Origin: Actinomycetospora lemnae | Lineage (GTDB): Bacteria; Actinomycetota; Actinomycetes; Mycobacteriales; Pseudonocardiaceae | Assembly (NCBI RefSeq): GCF_028737315.1 | Contig: NZ_JAQZAO010000006.1 | Location: 1-64,000, forward strand | Direction of reading: 5' to 3' | DNA: 64,000 nucleotides | Shown here: positions 45,801 to 53,587 of the stretch, piece by piece | Position numbering within the stretch: the first letter of the stretch is position 1 | Layout of the letters: the number at the start of each line of letters is the position of its first letter | Position numbers and translations under genes: made by a program | The notes under the pieces: generated by a model | Databases searched by the model: none | Seen by the model: only the letters and a program-made list of their open reading frames with translations | Told to the model about the DNA's origin: nothing

Positions 45801-47056
45801 GCGCTGACCCGCGGGGTGTCCCGGTCGGCGGTGCGGGACCGGATCGCGGGCACGGCGGCGGCCAGGAGCGCGCCGAGGACGCCGGGGACCGCGAACAGGT
45901 AGAAGTTCCACGCCACGCCGAGCCCGGAGGACAGGATCGCCGCGCCCAGCAGCGGCCCGGCGATCGCGCCCAGGCGCCCGATCGACAGCGCCCAGCCGAT
46001 CGCGCGCCCCCGCAGCTCGGGCGGGTGGTGGCCGACGATGTAGGCGTTGGTGAGCACCTGCGAGCCGATGAGGCCGAGGCCGCTGACGAACATCAGCAGG
46101 AAGAGCAGGCCCAGGGCCGGGCGGGCGCTCATGACCAGCAGGCTCGCGGCACCCGCGAGGAACGCGACGGCGACGACGGGCTTGATGCCGACGCGGTCGG
46201 CGACCTTCCCGCCCAGCACCATGCCCACGCCCGCGCCGACCCACATGGCCGCGGTCTGCAGCAGCGACGAGCCGAGCGAGTAGCCCGCGGTCTGCATGAT
46301 CGTCGGGAGCCACGTGCTGATGCCGAACACGAGCAGGAGACCGCAGAACGACATCGCCCAGAACAGCAGCGTCGCGCCGCGCACGCCGGGGGCGAGCAGG
46401 GGACGCAGGCCGAGCAGGTCGCCGCGGCCGGTGCCCGCCGCAGAGCCGCCGGACTCCTCGTGCACCGGGCTCTCGGGGAGCAGCCGGATCGCCAGCGGGA
46501 GCAGCACGAGGGCGGGAGCCGCGCCGATGACGTAGATCCAGCGCCAGCTCCCGCCGGTGAGCAGTGCGGCGCCGAGCAGCGGCGCGAGCAGGGCCCCGGC
46601 GGCGTAGCCGGACATCATGATCCCGACGTTGCGGGCCCGGCGTCCCGGCGCGGAGAGGTCGGCGACGTAGGCGGTCACCGTCGGGAGCACGATGCCCAGC
46701 CCGACGCCGACGCCGAACCGCGCGGCGCCGAACAGCGCGAAGCCCGGGGCGATCGCGCACACGAACATGCCCAGGGAGAACAGGGCCGCGCCGCCGATCA
46801 GCAGGCGCCGGCTGCCGAGGCGCCGGATGGTGGCCGCGCAGATCGCGGCGCCGACCAGCATGCCGATGGCCACCAGCGAGCCCACGGTGCCGGCGGACGC
46901 CTTGTCCGCGTCGATGCCGGGGTCGGCGAGCAGCGAGGGGACGGTCACGCCGTAGCAGGCGAGGTCGTAGCCCTCGAGGGCGGCGAAGCCCGCGGACAGG
47001 ACCAGGACGAGGCGCTCGGAGGCGCGGGTGGGTGGTGCGGTCGGGGGTGTCGACAC
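45797..47056 (-). CDS. MFS transporter, aromatic acid:H+ symporter type
   Basis: A 419-residue permease with 12 predicted membrane helices in two halves around a loop at about 205-225. LEGYDLACYGVTVPSL at the first helix carries the conserved Asp of PcaK/BenK-like aromatic acid uptake proteins, and RRLGSRRLLIGGA is an MFS loop 2-3 motif. Context suggests uptake of gamma-resorcylate (2,6-dihydroxybenzoate) or a similar hydroxybenzoate. Starts with GTG 47056. Confidence 0.87.
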   Translation of the reverse strand: MSTPPTAPPTRASERLVLVLSAGFAALEGYDLACYGVTVPSLLADPGIDADKASAGTVGSLVAIGMLVGAAICAATIRRLGSRRLLIGGAALFSLGMFVCAIAPGFALFGAARFGVGVGLGIVLPTVTAYVADLSAPGRRARNVGIMMSGYAAGALLAPLLGAALLTGGSWRWIYVIGAAPALVLLPLAIRLLPESPVHEESGGSAAGTGRGDLLGLRPLLAPGVRGATLLFWAMSFCGLLLVFGISTWLPTIMQTAGYSLGSSLLQTAAMWVGAGVGMVLGGKVADRVGIKPVVAVAFLAGAASLLVMSARPALGLLFLLMFVSGLGLIGSQVLTNAYIVGHHPPELRGRAIGWALSIGRLGAIAGPLLGAAILSSGLGVAWNFYLFAVPGVLGALLAAAVPAIRSRTADRDTPRVSA

Positions 47057-47086
47057 GGTGGCTCCAGGCGGCGTCGGCGGGAACGG

Positions 47087-48685
47087 TCAGTGGGTGACGA
47101 GTGCGGGCGCGCCCAGGGCGGCCGCGAACGCGCGGGCGAGGGCGCCGACGGCGGCCGGGTCGGCGGCGGTGCCGTAGACGTAGAAGTCGGGCCGGACCGC
47201 GACGGCGAGCGCGTCGTGGGCCGCGAGCCAGCCCCGGTGCGTGTCCTCGACGTCGACCACGTGGCCGGGCGCGAGGCCGGTCGTCGGGGTGCCGGGGCCG
47301 TGCAGCGGCACGACGCGGACACCGGCCCCGGCGAGGGCGCTGACCGCGGCGTCGTCGAGGGACACCCGCCCGGCGTCGAGCAGCAGGTGCGCGCCGGGCC
47401 CGACCACCTGGTCGAGGCGGTCGCGCCGGGCGCCGTCGTCGACGACGCCCTGGACCATCAGCGCGCCGCGCCCGGCACCCGGCTCGTCGGCGAGCAGGCC
47501 GTCGACCAGGCCCGGGAACCGGATCTTCTCCGGGTGCTGGTCCGCCGCCCGGCGCCCGAGCAGGACGCGGTCGCGCTCGGCGGCCCGCACCGGGTCGCGC
47601 ACCGTCTGCTGGCGGCCCAGCTCGATGCCCTTCTCGATCACCGCGCGGACGTGGGGCTCGCGCTCCTGCTGGTAGGTGTCGAGCACCTCCTCGCCGAGGC
47701 GCCCGCGAAGGACGGCGTCGAGCTTGAAGGCGATGTTCTGGGCGTCGCGGATGCCCGAGCACATGCCCTGCCCCAGGAACGGCGGCATCTGGTGGGCGGC
47801 GTCGCCCGCGAGCAGCGTGCGCCCGACCCGCCACCGGTCGGTCACCAGGGAGCGGAACGTGTAGGTGGCGACGCGGATGAGCTCGGCGTCGTCGGGGGAG
47901 AGCCAGCGCCGGGTGCGGGCCCAGACCTTCTCGGGATCGCGCTCGGTCGCGAAGTCGTCGACCGAGTCGAGCATGTAGCTGAAGCGGTGGTGCGCCGGTC
48001 CCAGCGAGATGATCGAGGTCGGGCCGGCCGGGTCGCCGACCTGCCGGGCCGTCGGCACCGACGGGGGCGCGGCGGGGTCGCGGAAGCGGAAGTCGCAGAC
48101 CATCCACGGCTCGGAGAACCCGTAGTCGTCCATGGTGCGCCCGAGCGCGGCGCGCACGAAGCTGTTGCCGCCGTCGCAGGCGACGACCCAGCGGGCCCGG
48201 ACGGTCTGGTCGCCGCCGACCCGCAGCTCGACGTGGTCGGCGTGCTGGACCAGACCCGTCACCGGGCTGGAGAGCCGGACCTCGACGCCGGCGGCGCGCA
48301 CGCGCTCATCCAGCGCCGCCTCGAGATCGGGCTGGTACATCATGTACCACTCCGCCCACCCGCTGCGGCCGCTCGCGGCGAAGTGGTGCTCGATCAGCAG
48401 CTCGCCCGCCGCGTTGCGCCACTCGTAGTTGCGCTGCACGTGGATCCTCGGCAGCAGCTCCTCGGCGATCCCGACGCGCGCGAAGGTCCGCATCGTCTCG
48501 TCGTCGAAGATCGCCGCCCGCGGCAGGTTGTAGAGCCCGGCGTAACGCTCCAGCACCACGACGCGGTGCCCGGCGGCGCCGAGCAGCGCGGCGGTGACCA
48601 TCCCGACCGGCCCGTAGCCCACGACGGCCACGTCGACCGCGTCGACCGCGTCGTCGAGGTCGTCGGTCTCGACCGTGTCGATCAT
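47087..48685 (-). CDS. tsdB: FAD-dependent aromatic monooxygenase, probable resorcinol hydroxylase
   Basis: A 532-residue flavoprotein hydroxylase of the MhpA/phenol hydroxylase group: dinucleotide fold VVGYGPVGMVTAALLG (21-36), VVACDGGNSFVR, the second FAD motif LLAGDAAHQMPPFLGQGM and a C-terminal thioredoxin-like domain (HLLLDAGRVS onward). ATG 48685 follows GGGGGAG. Beside a gamma-resorcylate decarboxylase, hydroxyquinol dioxygenase and maleylacetate reductase, the missing step is resorcinol to hydroxyquinol, which this enzyme should catalyse. Direct action on another phenol is possible. Confidence 0.82.
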   Translation of the reverse strand: MIDTVETDDLDDAVDAVDVAVVGYGPVGMVTAALLGAAGHRVVVLERYAGLYNLPRAAIFDDETMRTFARVGIAEELLPRIHVQRNYEWRNAAGELLIEHHFAASGRSGWAEWYMMYQPDLEAALDERVRAAGVEVRLSSPVTGLVQHADHVELRVGGDQTVRARWVVACDGGNSFVRAALGRTMDDYGFSEPWMVCDFRFRDPAAPPSVPTARQVGDPAGPTSIISLGPAHHRFSYMLDSVDDFATERDPEKVWARTRRWLSPDDAELIRVATYTFRSLVTDRWRVGRTLLAGDAAHQMPPFLGQGMCSGIRDAQNIAFKLDAVLRGRLGEEVLDTYQQEREPHVRAVIEKGIELGRQQTVRDPVRAAERDRVLLGRRAADQHPEKIRFPGLVDGLLADEPGAGRGALMVQGVVDDGARRDRLDQVVGPGAHLLLDAGRVSLDDAAVSALAGAGVRVVPLHGPGTPTTGLAPGHVVDVEDTHRGWLAAHDALAVAVRPDFYVYGTAADPAAVGALARAFAAALGAPALVTH

Positions 48686-48705
48686 GCGCTCTCCCCCTGT
48701 GAGGT

Positions 48706-48747
48706 TTGACACCGCCGAACCGTAGGATTCATCATTACGCAAGTCAA
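48706..48747. promoter_or_regulatory. Overlapping divergent promoters of the resorcylate genes
   Basis: On the minus strand TTGACT (48742-48747), a 17-bp spacer and TACGGT (48719-48724) make a good promoter for the hydroxylase-transporter-regulator operon. On the plus strand TTGACA (48706-48711) is a likely -35 for the decarboxylase operon. The AT-rich core between them is the natural place for an IclR-type operator. Confidence 0.6.
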
Positions 48748-48778
48748 TGCACGATGGTGAAACGGGATCGAGGGCAGG

Positions 48779-49738
48779 ATGCGGACGATCGGCCTGGAAG
48801 AGCACTTCGTGACCCCGGAGCTCGCCCCGTACGGCAAGGGAACGGCGACGATCGCGGAGCCCCACGTGTGGGAGGAGATGTCGCGCCGGCTCCTCGACCT
48901 CACGGGCGCTCGCCTCGAGCGCATGGACGCCGCCGGGCTCGACGTCCAGGTGCTCTCGCTGAACTCGCCGGGGCTGCAGGCCGAGCCGGACGCCGCGCTC
49001 GCCGTCTCCCGCGCCGCCGCGGTCAACGACCTGCTCGCCGCGACGATCGAGGCGCACCCGATCCGCTTCGCCGGGTTCGCCGCGCTGCCGCTGCAGGACC
49101 CGCAGGCCGCGGCCAAGGAGCTCGAGCGCTCGGTGACCCAGCTCGGGCTGCGCGGGGCGCTGGTCAACGCGCACACCCACGGCCGCTACCTCGACGACCC
49201 CGAGCTGCGGGTGGTCTGGGAGTACGCGCAGGGCCTCGACGTGCCGCTCTACCTGCACCCGGCGAACGGGGTCGACACCGCCCACGTGCTCTCGGGCCAC
49301 CCCGAGCTGATCGGGCCGATGTGGAGCTGGGGCACGGACACCGCGTCCCACGCCCTGCGGCTGGTCTTCGCCGGCGTGTTCGACGACTTCCCCGAGGCGA
49401 AGCTGCTGCTCGGGCACATGGGCGAGGCGTTGCCGTTCGTGCTGTGGCGCCTCGACTCGCGCTGGGACTTCCACGCCCACCACGGCATCGAGCTCGCCCG
49501 CGGCCGGCCGTCGGAGTACCTGCGGCACAACCTCTACATCACGACCAGCGGCGTCTGCTCGGCCGCGCCGCTGCTGTGCTCGCTGCTCGCGCTGGGGTCC
49601 GACCACATCCTCTTCGGCACCGACTACCCCTTCGAGGAGATGGACGTCGCCACCGAGTTCCTGCGTACCGCCCCGATCAGCGAGGCCGACCGGGAGAAGA
49701 TCGCGCACGGCAACGCCGAGCGGCTGCTGCGCCTGTGA
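48779..49738 (+). CDS. tsdA: Gamma-resorcylate (2,6-dihydroxybenzoate) decarboxylase
   Basis: A non-oxidative decarboxylase of the amidohydrolase superfamily that turns gamma-resorcylate into resorcinol. The 319-residue product starts MRTIGLEEHFVTPEL; E7 and H9, H160 (LYLHPANG), H213 (LLLGHMGEALPF) and D282 (LFGTDYPFE) correspond to metal ligands and catalytic residues of known decarboxylases. It begins the plus-strand operon and its stop overlaps the dioxygenase start (GTGA). A closely related dihydroxybenzoate could be the true substrate. Confidence 0.87.
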   Translation: MRTIGLEEHFVTPELAPYGKGTATIAEPHVWEEMSRRLLDLTGARLERMDAAGLDVQVLSLNSPGLQAEPDAALAVSRAAAVNDLLAATIEAHPIRFAGFAALPLQDPQAAAKELERSVTQLGLRGALVNAHTHGRYLDDPELRVVWEYAQGLDVPLYLHPANGVDTAHVLSGHPELIGPMWSWGTDTASHALRLVFAGVFDDFPEAKLLLGHMGEALPFVLWRLDSRWDFHAHHGIELARGRPSEYLRHNLYITTSGVCSAAPLLCSLLALGSDHILFGTDYPFEEMDVATEFLRTAPISEADREKIAHGNAERLLRL

Positions 49739-50643
49739 GCCCCGCCGACTCACTGACCGACTCGCTGACCGACTCGCTGACCGACGAGGTGCTGGCGAGC
49801 TTCGCGACGACCCCCGACGCGCGGCTGCGCACGGTCCTCGAGCGCGTCGTCGTGCACCTGCACGAGCTGGTCCGCGAGGTGGAGCCGACCGTCGCGGAGT
49901 GGGAGGCCGCGATCGGGTTCCTCACCGCCGTCGGCGCCACCTGCGACGACACCCGCCAGGAGTTCATCCTCCTGTCGGACGTGCTCGGGGTGTCGTCGCT
50001 GGTGGAGACGGTGAACGGCTCGGGGGAGGGCACCGAGAGCACCGTCCTCGGCCCGTTCCACATGACCGCGTCCCCGCCGCGCGAGCTCGGCGACAGCATC
50101 GACGACCTGGGCGGCGGCCGGCGGGCGCTCGTCACCGGCCGGGTCGTCGACCCCGCCGGGGACCCGGTGCCGGGCGCGGCGATCGACGTCTGGCAGTGCA
50201 CCGAGGACGGCTTCTACGACGTCCAGCAGCCGGAGCGGCAGCCCGCGGGCAACGGGCGCGGGCTCTTCCGCGCCGACGAGCGCGGCCGGTTCCGCTTCCG
50301 GACCGTCGTGCCGGGCCACTACCCGATCCCGACCGACGGACCGGTGGGCGCGCTGCTGGGGGTCACCCGACGGCACCCCTACCGTCCCGCCCACGTGCAC
50401 CTCCTCGTCAGCGCCCCCGGGTTCGCGACGCTGACGACGCACCTGTTCGTCCGGGGCAGCCCCTACCTCGACGAGGACGCGGTGTTCGCGGTGAAGGAGG
50501 GGCTGGTGGTCGACTTCGCGGAGGTGGACGCCGCGGTGGGCGGAGACGGAGCGCAGGGGAGCTCGACCACGGAGGACGGCATGGACCGGCCGTACCGGCA
50601 CGCCGACGTCGAGATCGTCCTCGTCCCCGCGGTCGTACCGTGA
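49735..50643 (+). CDS. tsdC: Hydroxyquinol 1,2-dioxygenase (intradiol)
   Basis: Cleaves hydroxyquinol (1,2,4-trihydroxybenzene) to maleylacetate. The 302-residue intradiol enzyme has the N-terminal dimerisation domain (RLRTVLERVVVHLHELV) and the Fe(III) ligands Y161 (EDGFYDVQ), Y196 (PGHYPIPTDGP), H220 and H222 (RPAHVHLLV), numbered almost as in known hydroxyquinol dioxygenases. The start has three DSLT repeats, and residues about 270-278 come from the 27-bp mini-repeat. GTG 49735 overlaps tsdA; the stop overlaps the reductase. Confidence 0.88.
   Translation: MSPADSLTDSLTDSLTDEVLASFATTPDARLRTVLERVVVHLHELVREVEPTVAEWEAAIGFLTAVGATCDDTRQEFILLSDVLGVSSLVETVNGSGEGTESTVLGPFHMTASPPRELGDSIDDLGGGRRALVTGRVVDPAGDPVPGAAIDVWQCTEDGFYDVQQPERQPAGNGRGLFRADERGRFRFRTVVPGHYPIPTDGPVGALLGVTRRHPYRPAHVHLLVSAPGFATLTTHLFVRGSPYLDEDAVFAVKEGLVVDFAEVDAAVGGDGAQGSSTTEDGMDRPYRHADVEIVLVPAVVP
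49747..49782 (+). repeat. Tandem 12-bp repeat at the dioxygenase 5' end
   Basis: Three units of GACTCGCTGACC (the first has one silent change) code DSLTDSLTDSLT before the conserved domain. Confidence 0.85.
50542..50568 (+). repeat. 27-bp short form of the mini-repeat inside the dioxygenase gene
   Basis: Codes GDGAQGSST in the same frame as the copies in glmM and guaB3. It lies in a loop before the last strand (RPYRHADVEIVLVP), just ahead of the C terminus. Confidence 0.85.
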
Positions 50644-51704
50644 CCGGCGTGAGCCTCTCCTTCGTCCACGACGCCCTGCCCATGCGCGTGGTCTTCGGTG
50701 CCGGTCGTCTCGCGGAGCTGGGCGCGGAGGTGGACCGCCTCGAGCTGCGGCGGGTGCTCGTGCTGGGGACCCCCGAGCAGGAGGCGACGCTGCGGGCGAC
50801 CGCCGACGGGCTCGAGGGGCGCGCGGCCGGGGTGTTCCCGGAGGCGCGCCAGCACGTGCCGGCGGCGGTCGCGGCCGCGGCGGCGGACCGGGCCCGCGAG
50901 CTCGGGGCCGACGGGTGCGTCGCGGTCGGCGGCGGGTCGTCGGTCGGACTGGGCAAGGCCGTCGCCCTGCGCCACGGCCTGCCGGTGGTCGCCGTCCCGA
51001 CGACCTATGCCGGCTCGGAGATGACCCCGATCTGGGGCCTGACCGAGGACGGGGAGAAGCGCACCGGCCGCGACCGTGCCGTGCTGCCGCGCACCGTCGT
51101 CTACGACCCCGAGCTGACGCGGACGCTGCCCGCCGGGCTGTCGGTGACCAGCGGGCTCAACGCCGTCGCGCACGCCGTCGAGGGGCTGTGGGCGCCGGAC
51201 GGCACGCCGATCACCGCGCTGATGGCCGAGGAGGGCACGCGCTCGCTGCTCGCGGCGCTGCCGACGATCGTCGAGCGCCCCGGCGACCTCGACGCGCGCG
51301 CCGGCGCGCTGCAGGGCGCGTGGCTGTGCGGGGCGGTGCTCGGGATGACGACGATGTCGCTGCACCACAAGCTCTGCCACGTGCTCGGCGGGTCGTTCGA
51401 CCTGCCGCACGCCGAGACCCACGCGGTCGTCCTGCCCCACGTCGTCGCCCACAACGGGCCGGCCGCGCCCGCCGCCGTCGCCGCGCTGGGCCGGGCGCTG
51501 GGCGTGGCCGCCGACCCGGGGACGGTCGCGACGGCGCTGGCCGACCGGGCCCGCGAGCTCGGTGCGCCGACCTCGCTGGCGGCGATCGGGATGCCCCGCG
51601 ACGGGCTGGCGCAGGTCGTCGACCGGGTGCTCGCCCAGCCCTACGCGAACCCCGCCCCGGTGACCCGCGAGAGCCTCACCGCGCTGCTCGAGGCGGCGTA
51701 CTAG
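50640..51704 (+). CDS. tsdD: Maleylacetate reductase
   Basis: Reduces maleylacetate to 3-oxoadipate. The 354-residue iron-type alcohol dehydrogenase family protein shows VAVGGGSSVGLGKAVAL (NAD(P)H site), VPTTYAGSEMTPIWG and TMSLHHKLCHVLGGSFDLPHAETHAVVLPHVV with the family histidines. GTG 50640 overlaps the dioxygenase stop. The last 29 nt overlap the convergent TetR gene. Enzymes for 3-oxoadipate onward are not in the window. Confidence 0.92.
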   Translation: MTGVSLSFVHDALPMRVVFGAGRLAELGAEVDRLELRRVLVLGTPEQEATLRATADGLEGRAAGVFPEARQHVPAAVAAAAADRARELGADGCVAVGGGSSVGLGKAVALRHGLPVVAVPTTYAGSEMTPIWGLTEDGEKRTGRDRAVLPRTVVYDPELTRTLPAGLSVTSGLNAVAHAVEGLWAPDGTPITALMAEEGTRSLLAALPTIVERPGDLDARAGALQGAWLCGAVLGMTTMSLHHKLCHVLGGSFDLPHAETHAVVLPHVVAHNGPAAPAAVAALGRALGVAADPGTVATALADRARELGAPTSLAAIGMPRDGLAQVVDRVLAQPYANPAPVTRESLTALLEAAY

Positions 51705-52278
51705 CCGCCCCGAACGCCACGGCGAGGTGCGCGTCCAGCGTCGCGAGGGCGTCGGCGGGGGCGAGGTGCCCGCCCAGGACGTGCACCGCGAGGCCCTCGA
51801 CCAGCGCGAGCAGCCCCGTCGCCGCGACCTCGGGGTCGAGCACGCCGGGCGCGGCGCGGATCTGGGCGGCCACCGCGGCCCGCATGCCCCGCGTGTCCTC
51901 CCGCAGGCGGGCCGCGACGTCGGGGCGCGAGGCGGCGTAGGCGTGGTAGGCGACGGCGACCCGGCCCTCGAGCTCGCGGTCGGCGTCGAGGGGCAGGAGC
52001 TGGACGAGCAGGGCACGGACGAGACGGCGCGGGTCCCCGGCCGCGACGTCGGGGTCGCTGGCGAGCCGGGCCTGGACGCGCGCGGCGACGACGTCCAGCG
52101 CGAAGATCATCATCTCGTCCTTGGTGCGGAAGTAGTGCTGCACCATCCCCGCGGTCACGCCCGCCTCGGCCGCGACGTGGCGCAGGCTCACGTCCATCAG
52201 TCCCCGCTGGGCGGCCACGCGCACCAGCGCGTCGGCGAGCAGCGTCCGGCGCTCGTGGTGGTCGACCTGCTTCGGCAC
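51676..52278 (-). CDS. TetR-family repressor beside a P450
   Basis: A 200-residue TetR protein: helix-turn-helix at about 12-55 (RTLLADALVRVAAQRG, LRHVAAEAGVTAGMVQHYFRTKDEM) and a ligand domain. GTG 52278 follows AGGGTGGG; an ATG at 52314 would place the first operator inside the gene. It is divergent from the P450 gene, with two matching palindromes between them, so it very likely represses both. Its 3' end overlaps the maleylacetate reductase gene. Confidence 0.87.
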   Translation of the reverse strand: MPKQVDHHERRTLLADALVRVAAQRGLMDVSLRHVAAEAGVTAGMVQHYFRTKDEMMIFALDVVAARVQARLASDPDVAAGDPRRLVRALLVQLLPLDADRELEGRVAVAYHAYAASRPDVAARLREDTRGMRAAVAAQIRAAPGVLDPEVAATGLLALVEGLAVHVLGGHLAPADALATLDAHLAVAFGAASTPPRAAR

Positions 52279-52294
52279 GGCGCCCACCCTGTCA

Positions 52295-52338
52295 CATTGC
52301 ACTCGCAACGCCACCTCCGATACGTTGCACCTGCAACG
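52295..52338. promoter_or_regulatory. Two TetR operator candidates
   Basis: CATTGCACTCGCAACG (52295-52310) and CGTTGCACCTGCAACG (52323-52338) are related 16-mers. The second is a perfect palindrome (GTTGCA-CC-TGCAAC core); the first has two mismatches. Centres are 28 bp apart in the 74-bp gap between the TetR gene and the P450 gene. Confidence 0.75.
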
Positions 52339-52352
52339 CGAAGGAGGGCCCC

Positions 52353-53540
52353 GTGACGACGCTGCCGCTCGACCGTCCCGACCCGACCGCCCCGCCCGCG
52401 GCCTACCGGCGGCTGCAGGAGCACGAGCCGGTCGCGCGCGTCACCGGCCACGACGGCGCGCCGGCGTGGCTCGTCACCTCCCACGACCTGGTCGCGGCCG
52501 GGCTCGCCGACCCGCGCCTGGGGCTCACGCCGCCCGGGGTGCCGGTCGACGAGCGCGCCTCGCTGTTCCAGGACGGCCCGGCGCACGCCCGCCTGCGGCG
52601 CCTCGTCGCCCGCGCGTTCACGCCGCGGCGGATCGCCGAGCTCGCGCCGCGGGTCGAGGCCCTCGCCGAGTCGCACGTCGCCGCGCTGGTCACCGCGTCC
52701 GCGGACGGGCCGGCGGACCTCGTCGACCTGGTCGCCGCGCCGCTCGCCGTCGGCTCGCTGGGCCTGCTGCTCGGCGTGGACCTGGACGACCACCCCCGCT
52801 TCCGCGTGCTCGTCGACGAGGCCCTGCGCGCCGATCCGGTGGCGGCCGCCGACGACCCCCCCGCGCTGCTCGCCGAGGCCGAGCGGGCGTGGGGCGCGCT
52901 GATGGGGTTCACCGCGGAGCTGGTCGCCGGAGCCCGGGACGCGCCGGGCGACGACCTGCTCGGGACGCTGGTGGCGGTGCGCGACGCCGACGACGGGCGG
53001 CTGGACGACGGTGAGCTGATCGCGCTGGTCACGGCCCTGCTCGCGGCGGGCGTCATCACGGTGCGGGGCGGCCTGGCCGTCGCCGTACTCCACCTGCTGC
53101 GCGACGACGCCCTGGCCGGGCTCGCCGAGCGTCCCGGGGCCGAGGTCGCGGGGCTCGTCGACGAGCTCGTGCGGCGGATGGGCGTCGAGGTGTTCCCGCG
53201 CTGGGCTCAGGAGGACCTCGTGCTCGGCGGCGTGGCCGTCGCCGCCGGGGACCGGGTGCTGCTGCGCCTCGAGGCGGCCAACCACGACCCGGCGCGTTTC
53301 GCCGAGCCCGAGGCGCTGCGCCCCGGGCGGGTGGGACCGCACCTCGGCTTCGGACGCGGGCCGCACCACTGCCTCGGCGCCGCCCTGGCCCGCCTCGAGC
53401 TGACCTCGGCCCTGACGGCCCTGTCCCGCCGGGCGCCGGGCCTGCGCCTGGCGGTGCCGCTCGCCGAGGTCCCGTGGCGCCGCGGCGAGGTGGACTCGGG
53501 CCCGCTGGCCCTGCCCGTCCGGTGCGCTCCGCGCTCGTGA
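52353..53540 (+). CDS. Cytochrome P450 with unusual I-helix
   Basis: A 395-residue soluble bacterial P450. Heme loop LGFGRGPHHCLGAALARLEL with its Cys ligand; K-helix ExxR in LVDELVRRMG; arginine in FPRWAQEDLVLGGV. The I-helix reads LLAAGVITVRGGLA where most P450s have AGxET/DT, so the acid is missing and only one Thr remains. GTG 52353 follows AAGGAGGG. No ferredoxin or reductase is adjacent. It is probably induced by release of the neighbouring TetR; the substrate is unknown. Confidence 0.9.
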   Translation: MTTLPLDRPDPTAPPAAYRRLQEHEPVARVTGHDGAPAWLVTSHDLVAAGLADPRLGLTPPGVPVDERASLFQDGPAHARLRRLVARAFTPRRIAELAPRVEALAESHVAALVTASADGPADLVDLVAAPLAVGSLGLLLGVDLDDHPRFRVLVDEALRADPVAAADDPPALLAEAERAWGALMGFTAELVAGARDAPGDDLLGTLVAVRDADDGRLDDGELIALVTALLAAGVITVRGGLAVAVLHLLRDDALAGLAERPGAEVAGLVDELVRRMGVEVFPRWAQEDLVLGGVAVAAGDRVLLRLEAANHDPARFAEPEALRPGRVGPHLGFGRGPHHCLGAALARLELTSALTALSRRAPGLRLAVPLAEVPWRRGEVDSGPLALPVRCAPRS

Positions 53541-53576
53541 GCACTTTCAGGTGCTACAGCACGCGATGGTGCTCAC
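53537..53576. terminator. Inverted repeat between the P450 and flavin monooxygenase genes
   Basis: GTGAGCAC (53537-53544) pairs with GTGCTCAC (53569-53576); inside, GTGCT pairs with AGCAC around two bases. It overlaps the P450 stop codon and lies between convergent genes. The outer arms resemble those of the palindrome at 15906. Confidence 0.6.
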
Positions 53577-53587
53577 CTGAGCGGAGC

